Positions 24,154 through 33,264 of a stretch of DNA of 62,780 nucleotides are shown in pieces. The stretch's first letter is position 1. Each line of letters opens with the position of its first letter. This DNA is from an uncultured Selenomonadales bacterium (GTDB lineage: Bacteria > Bacillota > Negativicutes > Acidaminococcales > Acidaminococcaceae). The position numbers and the translations under genes were made by a program. The DNA lies in contig ONAN01000007.1 in the NCBI GenBank assembly GCA_900315805.1, positions 1 through 62,780 on the forward strand, in the 5' to 3' direction. Below the pieces are notes generated by a model that saw only the letters and a list, made by a program, of their open reading frames with translations, had not been told where the DNA came from and searched no databases.

Positions 24154-25125
24154 ATGAAGAAGATACTGGTGGTCGGCAGCATCAACATGGACTGCGTCAT
24201 CCGCCTGCCCCGGCGGCCCCGCCCCGGTGAAACGGTTTTCTGCAGCACCGTGTCGCACGTGCCGGGCGGCAAGGGGGCGAACCAGGCCTACGCCCTGGGC
24301 CGCATGGGGACCGGAGTGTCCCTGATCGGCGCAGTGGGGCAAGACGAGTTCGGCCGCATTTCTCTGGCGAACCTGCGCGCCGCCGGCGTCGACACGACGG
24401 GTGTCCGCGTCAGCGCGGACGAGGATACGGGCCGGGCCTTCATTGAAGTGGAGGACGACGGACAGAACAGCATCATCGTCCTCGGCGGCGCCAACACGCA
24501 TGTGACGGAACAGGACCTGCTCGCTCACGAGGCACTGTTCGACCGTTGCGAAGCCCTCATCATGCAGCTCGAAACCCCGCTGGATACCGTGACGGCGGCG
24601 GCCCGCCTGGCACGGCGGAAAGGGAAGCTGGTCCTCCTCGACCCGGCACCGGCCCGGCCGGACCTGCCGGCGGAACTGCTGCAGTGCGTCGATCTGCTGA
24701 AACCTAACGAAACGGAACTGGAAATCGTGTCCGGCCTGCCGGCGGATACGCGGGAGCAGTGCATCGCGGCAGCGCGGAGCCTGCTGGACCGGGGCGTCGG
24801 CCAGGTGCTGGTCACCCTCGGCGCCCGGGGTTCGCTCCTCGTGACGCGGGACGGAGAACTCTTCGTACCGGCCCGCAAGGTCAAAGCCGTCGACACGACG
24901 GCGGCCGGCGACTGCTTCAACGCCGCCTTCGCCTGCCGGCTGGAACGCTGCACGGATGCCTCCTGGGAACCTGCCGGCAGCCTGGCCGGCGCCAACTACC
25001 GCGAAGCCCTGGAATTCGCCACCGCCGCGGCAGCCATCGCCGTCACCCGGCCCGGCGCCCAGTCGTCCATTCCCTCGCGGGCCGAGGTGGAACGCAGCCT
25101 CGCCGCATCAACCGACATTGCATAA
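24154..25125 (+). CDS. rbsK: Ribokinase
   Basis: A 323-residue PfkB-family sugar kinase phosphorylating ribose to ribose 5-phosphate. The two PfkB signatures are clear: GGKGANQAYALGRMG near residue 40 (substrate side) and DTTAAGDCFNAAFA near residue 249, with the catalytic Asp and the anion-hole GAGD-like AAGD. GSINMD at the N-terminus is the usual ribokinase opening. The C-terminus is 10-15 residues longer than typical. Start at 24154 follows AAGGAAGGTGGG. First of three genes with a carrier and a nucleoside hydrolase, so it probably salvages the ribose released from nucleosides. Confidence 0.9.
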   Translation: MKKILVVGSINMDCVIRLPRRPRPGETVFCSTVSHVPGGKGANQAYALGRMGTGVSLIGAVGQDEFGRISLANLRAAGVDTTGVRVSADEDTGRAFIEVEDDGQNSIIVLGGANTHVTEQDLLAHEALFDRCEALIMQLETPLDTVTAAARLARRKGKLVLLDPAPARPDLPAELLQCVDLLKPNETELEIVSGLPADTREQCIAAARSLLDRGVGQVLVTLGARGSLLVTRDGELFVPARKVKAVDTTAAGDCFNAAFACRLERCTDASWEPAGSLAGANYREALEFATAAAAIAVTRPGAQSSIPSRAEVERSLAASTDIA

Positions 25126-25154
25126 CGTGGAAACAAAGGAGAGTGTTGCTCATC

Positions 25155-26519
25155 ATGTTTGACTGGCTGCTCATTGCCCTGACGGTCCTCTCGGCCGTCA
25201 TCGTGGCCAAACTGATCCTGAAAAAGTACAACGCCATTTTCGTGTTCTTCGCCTCGGGCCTCGTCATCCTCATGGTCGCGAGCGTCCTGACCGGCACGCC
25301 GATTTTAGGCAAGGCGACCCTGGGCAACGTAGTCCTCGACGCCTTCGGCTTCATCACCAAGACCTTCAAATCGAGCATCGCCGGCATCGGCTCCCTGATC
25401 ATGGTCGTCACGGGCTACGCCACGTACATGAAACATACGCAGGCGTCGACCAAGCTGGCCTACATGGCGACCATGCACCTGGGCGGCATCCGCAACAAAT
25501 ACCTGATCCTGGCCGCCTTCTACCTGGTCGGCATGGCCCTGAAACTCGTGCTGACCAGCCAGGCCAGCCTCGCCGTGCTCATGCTGGCCACCGTCTTCCC
25601 GGTCCTCATGGCCCTGGGCATCCGCCCCATCACCGGCGCCTCCGTCCTCGCCCTGCTGTGCCTGGACTACGGCCCCAACGACGGCAGCTCCCTCTTCATG
25701 AGCACCGTGGCCAAACTGAACCCTGTTGAAATGTTTCTGCATTACCAGGCCCGCGTCGCCCTGTGCATCATCCTCGTCACGGCCGTCCTCATTCCCCTCT
25801 ACTACCACTACATGGACAAAAAGGACGCCGAAGAGAGCCACGGCCCCGTCCAGGCCCCCGAACCGGTTCCCAACCCCCCTGTCCCGGGCTTTTACGTGCT
25901 GCTGCCCCTGATTCCGCTGATCATCGTCTTCGCCGACTACTTTATCCCGTCCACGAAGATTGACGTCATCACGGCCAACTTCATCGGCTTCGCCATCACC
26001 TTCATCATCGAATTCATCCGCCGCAGCGACCGCGCCGCCATCCCGCAGGATATGGCGGTCATCCTCAAAGGCATGGCCAACGTCTTCGTCTCCGTCGTGT
26101 CCATCATCATTTCGGCCTCCGTCTTCGCCCAGGGCATCAAGATCCTCGGCGGCATCACGATCTTCACGAACTGGATTTCCGGTATGCAGGGTGCCGTGCT
26201 GCTGATCATGATCATCCTCACGGTCATCACCTACCTGTTCGCCATCATCATGGGCAGCGGCGCCGCCCCGTTCTTCGCCTTCGGGCCCCTGACCCCGGCC
26301 ATCGCCGCCAAACTCGGCGTACCGACCATGACCATTTTGCTGCCTATGGAGCTCGCTACATCCATCGGCCGCGCGTCGTCCCCCGTCTGCGGCGCCCTCA
26401 TCGCCATCGCCGGTACGGCCGGCCTCGAACCCATTGTGCTGGCCAAACGGACCGCGCCCCTGCTGTTTATCATGCTCGTCGTCAATATTGCGGCATCGTA
26501 TTTCTTCACGATGATGTAA
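25155..26519 (+). CDS. DcuC-family carrier, likely for nucleosides or ribose
   Basis: A 454-residue inner-membrane carrier with about 12 hydrophobic segments. It resembles E. coli DcuC in order and local sequence: GYATYMKHTQA, MLATVFPVLMALGI, GMANVFVSVVSIIISASVFAQGI, IMGSGAAPFFAF and ATSIGRASSPVCGA. DcuC proteins move C4-dicarboxylates, but this copy is sandwiched between ribokinase and a nucleoside hydrolase with tight spacing (30 and 43 bases), so nucleoside or pentose transport is the better contextual guess. ATG at 25155 is 13 bases from GGAG; an in-frame TTG at 25146 has better spacing and would add three residues. Confidence 0.8.
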   Translation: MFDWLLIALTVLSAVIVAKLILKKYNAIFVFFASGLVILMVASVLTGTPILGKATLGNVVLDAFGFITKTFKSSIAGIGSLIMVVTGYATYMKHTQASTKLAYMATMHLGGIRNKYLILAAFYLVGMALKLVLTSQASLAVLMLATVFPVLMALGIRPITGASVLALLCLDYGPNDGSSLFMSTVAKLNPVEMFLHYQARVALCIILVTAVLIPLYYHYMDKKDAEESHGPVQAPEPVPNPPVPGFYVLLPLIPLIIVFADYFIPSTKIDVITANFIGFAITFIIEFIRRSDRAAIPQDMAVILKGMANVFVSVVSIIISASVFAQGIKILGGITIFTNWISGMQGAVLLIMIILTVITYLFAIIMGSGAAPFFAFGPLTPAIAAKLGVPTMTILLPMELATSIGRASSPVCGALIAIAGTAGLEPIVLAKRTAPLLFIMLVVNIAASYFFTMM

Positions 26520-26561
26520 CGCCTTGTCCGGCCGTCAATGTAATTGTTAGGAGGATATAAT

Positions 26562-27584
26562 ATGAAGAAAAAAGTCATTCTCGATTGTGATCCCGGTTCC
26601 GATGACGCCGTCGCCATCATGCTCGCCTGGTTCTCCGACGATATCGACCTCATGGCCATCACCACGGTGAACGGCAACCGTATCGTCCCCAAAACCACGG
26701 AAAACGCCCTGCGCATGGTGCAGTTCCTGCACGCGGACGTGCCCGTCTACCGGGGCTGCGAGAACCCCATCATCTGCAACGAGATTCCCTCGCGCAAACC
26801 GAACCTGCCCCGCGTCACCCTCAACGACTGCCACGGCGACTTTCTGCCCCTGCCGGAAGCTAAAATCAAGCCCCAGCCCGAGCACGCCGTCTTCTACCTG
26901 GTCAAGACCCTCATGGAAAGCGACGGCGATATCTACGTAGCCGCCACCGCGCCTTTGACCAACATCGCCATGGCCCTGCGCATCGAACCGCGCATCGCCG
27001 GCAAAATCAAGCAGCTCGTCATCATGGGCGGCGCCATTTGCGGCGCCAACGCCTCGCCGTCGGCCGAATTCAACTTTTACGCCGACCCCGAAGCCGCCAA
27101 AATCGTCATGGACACGGACATTCCCAAAGTAATCCTGCCCCTCGACGCCACCTGGCGCGCCTGCATCACGGAAGAACAGTGCAAGGAGCTCACCGCCCTG
27201 GGCACGCCGGCAGCCAAATTCGCGGCCACCATGTCCCAGAAGCGCATTGACAACCTGAAAGTCAATGACATCTCGCAGCACAACTTTACCCTGCGGCATA
27301 CGCCCGGCACCGTCGCCAGCGCCATGCTCTACCGCTACGACAACACCATGGCGCCCATTCACGACGCCCTCACCATCGCCTACCTGATCGACCCCACCGT
27401 CGTCACCGAATGGGTCGACGCCAACGTCGACATCGAGATCATGAGCGGCATCTGCGACGGCCGCATGGTCGCGGACATCCACAACACCAAGAAAGGCAAG
27501 GACCCCGTCACGGCCAAAGTCGCCCTCAACGCCGACGCCGCCAAATTCACGGCCATGCTGTTCGAGAACCTCGGCAAGAAGTAA
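26562..27584 (+). CDS. Nucleoside hydrolase (IUNH family)
   Basis: A 340-residue ribonucleoside hydrolase that splits a nucleoside into base and ribose. The calcium-binding motif DCDPGSDDA at residues 7-15 is exact. Downstream are VAATAPLTNIA, IMGGA, EFNFYADPEAA, LDATWRA and the final calcium ligand in PIHDALTIAYL. The His-Asp pattern resembles the inosine-uridine preferring group, but specificity cannot be assigned. TAGGAGGATATAAT precedes the ATG. Last gene of the salvage operon; the ribose goes to ribokinase. A terminator follows at 27636. Confidence 0.92.
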   Translation: MKKKVILDCDPGSDDAVAIMLAWFSDDIDLMAITTVNGNRIVPKTTENALRMVQFLHADVPVYRGCENPIICNEIPSRKPNLPRVTLNDCHGDFLPLPEAKIKPQPEHAVFYLVKTLMESDGDIYVAATAPLTNIAMALRIEPRIAGKIKQLVIMGGAICGANASPSAEFNFYADPEAAKIVMDTDIPKVILPLDATWRACITEEQCKELTALGTPAAKFAATMSQKRIDNLKVNDISQHNFTLRHTPGTVASAMLYRYDNTMAPIHDALTIAYLIDPTVVTEWVDANVDIEIMSGICDGRMVADIHNTKKGKDPVTAKVALNADAAKFTAMLFENLGKK

Positions 27585-27635
27585 CGGACTGCCACGGCGC
27601 AAACTTGCCCAAACACTTGCACAAACGGAACGGAA

Positions 27636-27668
27636 AGCGGACTTCCTGCGGGAGGTCCGCTGTTTTTG
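27636..27668 (+). terminator. Terminator after nucleoside hydrolase
   Basis: AGCGGACTTCC/GGAGGTCCGCT stem with a TGC loop, then GTTTTTG. Confidence 0.85.
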
Positions 27669-28080
27669 TGTGTTATATAAATGAGGAAGAAAGTGTGCGG
27701 GATAGGACGTGGAATGCATTTACTGAAAAAGAATAGTTTTCTTTTGCCTGTAAATATGATACAATAGAAAAGACAGAGAATGCGTGGTACGTAGGGGATT
27801 GAGAACGCATTTTCAGATAACATTGCAAAAGGGGTTGTGAAAGGGAGCCGGTGCGTGGCTTTTTGTCGTGCCTGTCTGCTTGGCACGATGGCGTGGCACT
27901 GGCGAAATAGAATAGCTTGTGATTAATAGTCCCGAAAAACGACAGCACCGCCCGGCTCGTATCGAGGGGACGGTGCTGTTTTGCGATATGCGGAAAATGG
28001 TCGGACGCACGGACTGCGGCTGCCGGGACACAACATGTTTTGACAGGCCTGCCTGTGTGCGGCCGGAAAGGAACGGTTCG
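27669..28080 (+). promoter_or_regulatory. Long leader region of autotransporter 3
   Basis: This stretch of about 410 bases has no gene I believe in. It holds a TACAAT box with a poor -35 (about 27735-27766), an ATGCGT/ACGCAT inverted repeat, and a GC-rich hairpin with ACAGCACCG pairing with CGGTGCTGT at 27939-27976, followed by TTTTG. The last looks like an attenuator. Its distance to the ATG (about 100 bases) and the leader length are unusual for the autotransporter genes here. Confidence 0.45.
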
Positions 28081-29208
28081 ATGATGCAACGGAATTCTGG
28101 TTTGAAGAAACGGATTTTGGCTGCCCTGCTGGCTGGTTTTGTGGTGGTGCCCGGCGTGCAGACTGCGTGGGCGCAGGATTTTACGAATTATGATTCGCGG
28201 ACGGCGGGATCCTTGACGGTTACGGCCGGGGGAGACAACACGTTCACAACGACGGCAGCTTATAATCATGCCGCAGCCTTATCCGTTGGCAATGCGAATG
28301 TTTCCATTACGGCAGGTACGACCAACACGTTTACGGTGGCCAGCGGCGGGGCAGGCATCAAAGCGGCACTGATGGCCGGAAACGGCGGATCCTTTACGGT
28401 TACGGCTGAGGGAGACAACACGTTCAGCGGTGGGGAAAAAGGCCTGTTTGCGGTAAATCAGGCGAATGTCTCTAATAACGGAGCGAACAAAATCGAAATT
28501 ACTTCTAACGGCGGTTCCAACAGCTTTAGCGGATCCGTATGCGGTCTTCGGATTGGCAAAAGCGATGGTAAGGACACTATTAACGGCTATTTGAGAACGG
28601 TACTTGGACAAGCCACTTCCGGAACGTATGATCCCGCGAAGACTCCCGGCTATTCCGTAACCATTACGGCTGCCAAGGATAATACAATCCTGGGGGGCAC
28701 GTATGGCATTTATACGGATGCCAAGTCGAAGATAGATATTACAGCGGGAACAGGTACCAATACGATTACTTCTTCGGCAGCCGGAATTTTTGCCAATTAT
28801 GGCAACCAAGTCTCCCTTCAAGCTGGGAAGGGCAACAATGTCAGTGGTGATTTTATTGCGCTCCATGCAGACAATGGGAGTACGGTTACGGTAAAAACGA
28901 CATCGGGAGATAATGTCTTTGCCGGCAGCGGTTTGTATAGTGTAGGTGTATCGGCCATGAATCGCAGCAGCCTGTCGCTTACAGCTGGGGATTCCGGAAG
29001 CAATATCGTAAAGGCGGGAGGCTACTTATATCAGGCACTTGGCAACTCCCAAAGTTCGGTAACGCTGACAGCAGGTGCCAACTATATCGGGGAAACAGAT
29101 GCAGGGGATGTACCTTTTCTTGGCTTTGTCGGCAGTGCCGATGCAGGTTCGCCCGAAGCTGCGGCAGTAACGGATATTACCGCAAAAATGGCAGCAATAC
29201 GTTCGTAG
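28081..29208 (+). CDS. Autotransporter 3, N-terminal part (signal and passenger), frameshifted
   Basis: 375 codons encoding a signal peptide (MMQRNSGLKKRILAALLAGF, cleavage near AWAQ) and a passenger of short Gly/Asn/Thr-rich beta-strand repeats, with DNA repeats GGATCCTTGACGGTTACGG (28207) and GGATCCTTTACGGTTACGG (28388) that encode them. The frame ends in TAG at 29206-29208, without a barrel. The next frame starts in step with its own sequence right there: codons after the A5 run at 29184-29188 read KNGSNTFVGNY in frame 0, a natural continuation of the passenger repeat. One extra A in that run would rejoin the parts. Taken alone this half would be secreted to the periplasm and lost. Confidence 0.8.
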   Translation: MMQRNSGLKKRILAALLAGFVVVPGVQTAWAQDFTNYDSRTAGSLTVTAGGDNTFTTTAAYNHAAALSVGNANVSITAGTTNTFTVASGGAGIKAALMAGNGGSFTVTAEGDNTFSGGEKGLFAVNQANVSNNGANKIEITSNGGSNSFSGSVCGLRIGKSDGKDTINGYLRTVLGQATSGTYDPAKTPGYSVTITAAKDNTILGGTYGIYTDAKSKIDITAGTGTNTITSSAAGIFANYGNQVSLQAGKGNNVSGDFIALHADNGSTVTVKTTSGDNVFAGSGLYSVGVSAMNRSSLSLTAGDSGSNIVKAGGYLYQALGNSQSSVTLTAGANYIGETDAGDVPFLGFVGSADAGSPEAAAVTDITAKMAAIRS

Positions 29209-29222
29209 GAAACTATGCCGCG

Positions 29223-31676
29223 GTGGCACTAAATGGCACGACGATGAAAAAACTCGCCAATGCAGAGACCAAGGTGGGAACCTTTACCTTGGAAGCGGCG
29301 CAGGACAATATTCTCAAAGTAAAAGAATCCAAAGCGTTAGGAGATAAAGGATATGCCGCTTTAATTGTTGACGGGGCACAAAAAGCGGATATTACGGCGG
29401 GGCGCAGCAACGAATTGAAGGGGGAAAGGGTTGGCGCCTTTGTGACACGGCTTTCCACTGTGGAACTGAAAGCTAAAAATGGCGACAATGTGATTTCCGG
29501 GTCGCACGTGGGCGTTTTGACGGAAAAAGCCAGTGATACGGAAATCAGCTCCTCAAAGGGCACGACGCATATCACGGCAAGCAATGAAAAAAGTGCTGCG
29601 GTGCTTTCCTTGGCCGGCGGGCATACGACCATCAACGGAAAAACCGATATTACCGGTACGGTTGCCCTGGCGGCAGGACATACGTATACCGGCACGTACG
29701 ATGGAATCGAGGAAAAGGCTCGTCAGGACTTTCCAAAACCGAACTATATTGAAAAATATAACAAAAGAATGCTCAAGGAATTCGCTCCCTCGTTGATTGA
29801 CAGCGACCGCGAGCATTCCTGGATAAAGGTGAACTATGGCAGCGGCAGCTCCATCACGGGCATGATCCTGACTCTGGACGGCGGTGCCATTACCGTGTCT
29901 CCCCAAGAAGGCGAGGACGGCGGCATGACCTTGAACGGCGATGTCTACGCCAGCAGTTCTCCCAATACCGCGAATTCGTATGTGGAGATTCTCGGCGCTG
30001 CCGGACCGTATACGACGTCCGATCAGCTGGATACGGTTTCTGCCGGCACCATCGACCTTGACCTGGGCAGTGCTTCCACTTGGAACGGCAAGGCTGACAC
30101 GGGCCTTTTGGACAACCAGCAGAACGGGACGAGCCATGCCGCCGGTACCCTGAACGTCGGCCTGGGCAACGGTTCCATCTGGAATATGTCGGATTCCTCG
30201 GCCATCAGCAAATTGTACGGCAGCGGCGGCACGGTCCGCTTCAAGAACGGCGGTGATTCCCTGCAGATGGATACGCTGACGGGCGCCCACACCTTTGCCA
30301 TGGACCTCGATTACGCAGATCCCACGAACAGTGACATGCTGTATATCCAGAACGGGACGGGCGATTCCCAGACGCTGGACGTCAAGAACATCATCGATCT
30401 GTCCAACCAGATGCAGGTCGGGGACAAGGTGCGGTTCGCCACGGTGAAACATTCCGGCAAGGGCTTCACGGAGGGCCGGGTGTACTATGTCGCCGATGGT
30501 ATTTACGAAGATACCTTGACGGTACGTTATGTAGGTTATAATTCCGACCCCGAAACGAAGAATTACGACGGGGACGGCACCCGCAAACCGACGACGGAAA
30601 CGGTGGCAGAAACTTACGGCGGCGACGGGGCCTACAACGTGTACCTGGAAAAAGGCATCGCTTCCGCGGACCCCGAAGATCCCACGGACCCCGGCATCAA
30701 CGAAGGCGCGAAGACGCCCGGCAAGGCAGCGACCGTCGTGTGGCGGTACGTGACCGACCTGGATACCTTCACGAACCGGTCGGGCGAGACGCAGTATTTC
30801 ACGCCCGGTGCGGACCAGGGCGGCTGGCTCCGTTTCAAGTACCGCAACCTGGGGGTCGACCAGGTCGGCGAAATAGATGGTAATACGTACGAAGTCGGGT
30901 ACACGGCGATCGCCAAGGATACGCCGGAAAAGAAGCACCGTTTCAGCGCCTCCCTGGCGTACGGCCGGGAGACGGGCGATTGGGAAAAGTGCGGCGGCGA
31001 CCTGAAGGTCCGCGATATGACCGTGGCCCTCTACGATACGCACGAGTTCTTCCCGTCCGCGGAAAAGATGGCCCAAAAGCCGGCCTGGAAACAGGGCACG
31101 CACAGCTACTGGGACAACTACTTGAAATACCATCATGTCCGCACCGAATACAATACCATCGACAACCTTTCCAAAACGGAATTTTCCGGTAAGTACAGCC
31201 AGGACATCTTCAACCTGTCCACGGAATACGGACGGGAAAACAAGCTGAGCGCCTCCTGGTCCTGGGTGCCGCAGGCCCAGCTGCAGGTGAGCTACATCGG
31301 CGGCTACGACTACGAGGACTCCAAGGATCTGCACATTTCCGCGGACCACGACTGGAGTTTCATCGGGCGCCTGGGCTTCGACCTGGTGAAACAGCTCGAC
31401 CCGAAGAACGACAGCAAACTGTACCTGAAGGCGTCCGTGCTGCATGAGTTCGCCGACGGCAGCGATGTCACCGTCCGGTCCTTTGCGTCCGACGGATACG
31501 AGCCGGGTGTGTACCGCAGCGACGGCGACGCCAGCGGCACCTGGGGCGTCTTTGGGCTGGGTTACAGCGTCAAGAGCGGCAAGAACCAGTACCTGTACTT
31601 TGACGCTGAACGGTACGTAGGCAACGATTTTACGCGTACGTACAATCTGCGGGCCGGACTGAATTGGAAGTTCTAA
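29223..31676 (+). CDS. Autotransporter 3, C-terminal part (passenger and barrel), frameshifted
   Basis: 817 codons without a signal peptide; the annotated GTG is only a convenient start because the true protein begins at 28081. It contains the rest of the passenger, a pertactin-like stem (SSGSITG-type, then TFAMDLDYADPTNSDMLYI and VRFATV) and the barrel from about YVTDLDTFTNRSG to the terminal GLNWKF. The barrel is a close paralogue of autotransporter 4: SYWDNYLK, IGRLGFDLVK and SGKNQYLYFDAER recur. Combined with the first half the protein would have about 1200 residues, similar to the intact autotransporters here. Whether the break is real, phase-variable or a sequencing error is open. Confidence 0.82.
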   Translation: MALNGTTMKKLANAETKVGTFTLEAAQDNILKVKESKALGDKGYAALIVDGAQKADITAGRSNELKGERVGAFVTRLSTVELKAKNGDNVISGSHVGVLTEKASDTEISSSKGTTHITASNEKSAAVLSLAGGHTTINGKTDITGTVALAAGHTYTGTYDGIEEKARQDFPKPNYIEKYNKRMLKEFAPSLIDSDREHSWIKVNYGSGSSITGMILTLDGGAITVSPQEGEDGGMTLNGDVYASSSPNTANSYVEILGAAGPYTTSDQLDTVSAGTIDLDLGSASTWNGKADTGLLDNQQNGTSHAAGTLNVGLGNGSIWNMSDSSAISKLYGSGGTVRFKNGGDSLQMDTLTGAHTFAMDLDYADPTNSDMLYIQNGTGDSQTLDVKNIIDLSNQMQVGDKVRFATVKHSGKGFTEGRVYYVADGIYEDTLTVRYVGYNSDPETKNYDGDGTRKPTTETVAETYGGDGAYNVYLEKGIASADPEDPTDPGINEGAKTPGKAATVVWRYVTDLDTFTNRSGETQYFTPGADQGGWLRFKYRNLGVDQVGEIDGNTYEVGYTAIAKDTPEKKHRFSASLAYGRETGDWEKCGGDLKVRDMTVALYDTHEFFPSAEKMAQKPAWKQGTHSYWDNYLKYHHVRTEYNTIDNLSKTEFSGKYSQDIFNLSTEYGRENKLSASWSWVPQAQLQVSYIGGYDYEDSKDLHISADHDWSFIGRLGFDLVKQLDPKNDSKLYLKASVLHEFADGSDVTVRSFASDGYEPGVYRSDGDASGTWGVFGLGYSVKSGKNQYLYFDAERYVGNDFTRTYNLRAGLNWKF

Positions 31677-31686
31677 AATTACAAAT

Positions 31687-31735
31687 AACGACACGGGTTC
31701 GGGAACAAGGGATTCCCAAATCCGTGTCGTTTTTC
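31687..31735 (+). terminator. Terminator after autotransporter 3
   Basis: AACGACACGG and the facing CCGTGTCGTT, with inner pairs GGGAA/TTCCC, then T5. Confidence 0.82.
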
Positions 31736-31762
31736 TTTGCCACACTATGTATTAATGTTTTA

Positions 31763-31815
31763 GTGGTCCTTTTTCCACAATAGGAGCAATCGCACCGTAG
31801 AGGAAAAAGGACCAC
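31763..31815. repeat. 14-bp inverted repeat between autotransporter 3 and the CoA-ligase-like gene
   Basis: GTGGTCCTTTTTCC (31763-31776) and its exact complement GGAAAAAGGACCAC (31802-31815) around a 25-base loop. No T-run follows on either strand, so it is not a standard terminator, although it lies 40 bases past the stop of the minus-strand gene. A processing or stabilising hairpin, or a small element end, is possible. Confidence 0.6.
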
Positions 31816-31855
31816 CTGTCTACTCACTAAACCAGGGGAACGGCCCCCTGCTTAT

Positions 31856-33262
31856 TTACTTTTTTGCAACTTTCTTGCCATACTGCCGCAGCGCAACCAT
31901 CGCGTTAACCGCCTGTTCCGCCGTTGCATACGCCGGGATCCCATTGTCGCGCAGCCGCATGATGGCGTCGTGGCATTCGCCGCCGCCCTGGCAGATCATG
32001 ACGAACGGCTTGTGGAGCTTCTTGCACGACTCGTGCACATCGATGGCCGCCTGGGCAACCGCTGCCACGTCCGTAATGGCCGTCGGGCAGATGGCGCCGA
32101 GTACGGCGTCCACGTTCGGGTCACGGTAAGCCTGCTGGAACGCGCCTTTGTACGCGATCGGAGTGGCCGTACCGGAGATGTCGACCGGGTTCAGGGGACT
32201 CCCGAACATCGGCATATATGCACGCATACGCTGTGTCAGCAGCGGGGAAATCTCTTTCAACTCGTGCATGGGCAGGCCGCGGCGTTCGAAGTGGTCGCAG
32301 GACAGCAGGCCCGCGCCGCCGCCGTTTGTGATCATGACGATGTTGTCGCCCATCATCGGGGGCTGCAGGCCCAGGGCGAGGGACACATCGAGGAATTCCT
32401 GCCAGGTCGTGGCCCGGTAGGCGCCGGCGTCCTTGATGACCTTGTCATAGTAGGCATCCGATTCGGGGTTCTCCGAAGCGGTGTGGGCGAAGGCCGCCTT
32501 GTTGCCGATCTTGGAGCCGCCGACCTTGATGACGACGACCGGTTTCGTGACCTTCTTGCACGACTTCAGGAAGGCTTCCGGCGAGTCGAGGCCTTCACTG
32601 TAGACGGAAATGCACTTGGTGTGCGGGTCTTGTTCGCCGTATTCGATGAATTCGGAGAAGTCCACGTCCGCCTTGTTGCCCAGGCCGACGAAGAAGGACA
32701 TGCCGAAATGGTTCTCCTGCGAAGTACCCAGGGCGGCCAGCAGGTTGGCGCCGGACTGGGAAATCATGGCTACCGTGCCGGGAACGGGCAGGTAGGGGAT
32801 GAAGCCGCAGTTGAAGTGGGCGTACGGCGTGCCCAGGCCGACCAGGTTCGGGCCGATGAGCGGCAGTTCGTGGTCGCGGCAGTACTGGGTGATCAGGTCC
32901 TGCAGGTCGCCGCGGCCGATTTCCTTGAAGGCGCTCGTCGCGATGACGGCGACTTTGGCCTTGATGGCGACGCAGTCATGCATAATGGCATTGACGATGT
33001 GCGCCGGCACGGCCAGGAAGACCAGGTCGACGGGTTTCTTGATATCCTGCAGCCGATGGTAGGCCTTCAGGCCTTCCACCTTGTCCGCACGGGGGTTGAC
33101 CGGGTAAATGGCACCCTGATAGCCCCACTTCTGCAGTTCGCGGATGACGGCGTTACCGACCTTGTTGGGGTAACGGGACGCGCCGACGACGGCGATGCTG
33201 GAAGGATTCAGCGCGTACTTCAAATTTTTAACGACATAAGGACGGGCTTCCGTAATCTTCAT
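31856..33262 (-). CDS. ADP-forming acyl-CoA synthetase alpha-like protein
   Basis: A 468-residue protein of the succinyl-CoA-synthetase-like superfamily: N-terminal CoA-binding domain (SSIAVVGASRYPNKVGNAV, YPVNPRADKVEG), then ligase domains with MISQSGANLLA, GLGNKADVDFSEFIEY and KPVVVIKVGGS, and the expected phosphorylated histidine at His260 (AAFAHTAS). This matches the alpha part of ADP-forming acetate-CoA ligase, which makes ATP from an acyl-CoA. The partner beta part (ATP-grasp) is not in the window. The gene starts 2 bases after the upstream gene's stop (AAGGAGG within its end), so the two are translationally coupled. Confidence 0.82.
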   Translation of the reverse strand: MKITEARPYVVKNLKYALNPSSIAVVGASRYPNKVGNAVIRELQKWGYQGAIYPVNPRADKVEGLKAYHRLQDIKKPVDLVFLAVPAHIVNAIMHDCVAIKAKVAVIATSAFKEIGRGDLQDLITQYCRDHELPLIGPNLVGLGTPYAHFNCGFIPYLPVPGTVAMISQSGANLLAALGTSQENHFGMSFFVGLGNKADVDFSEFIEYGEQDPHTKCISVYSEGLDSPEAFLKSCKKVTKPVVVIKVGGSKIGNKAAFAHTASENPESDAYYDKVIKDAGAYRATTWQEFLDVSLALGLQPPMMGDNIVMITNGGGAGLLSCDHFERRGLPMHELKEISPLLTQRMRAYMPMFGSPLNPVDISGTATPIAYKGAFQQAYRDPNVDAVLGAICPTAITDVAAVAQAAIDVHESCKKLHKPFVMICQGGGECHDAIMRLRDNGIPAYATAEQAVNAMVALRQYGKKVAKK

Positions 33263-33264
33263 GA

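Noticed and set aside
28207..28430. GGATCCTT(T/G)ACGGTTACGG direct repeats as a mobile element end.
   Set aside because: They encode the repeated beta-strand motif of the passenger and are in frame.
29182..29190. Programmed -1 frameshift in autotransporter 3.
   Set aside because: The GCA AAA ATG context does not give an X XXY YYZ heptamer and no downstream stem was evident, so a mutation, error or length variant is more likely.
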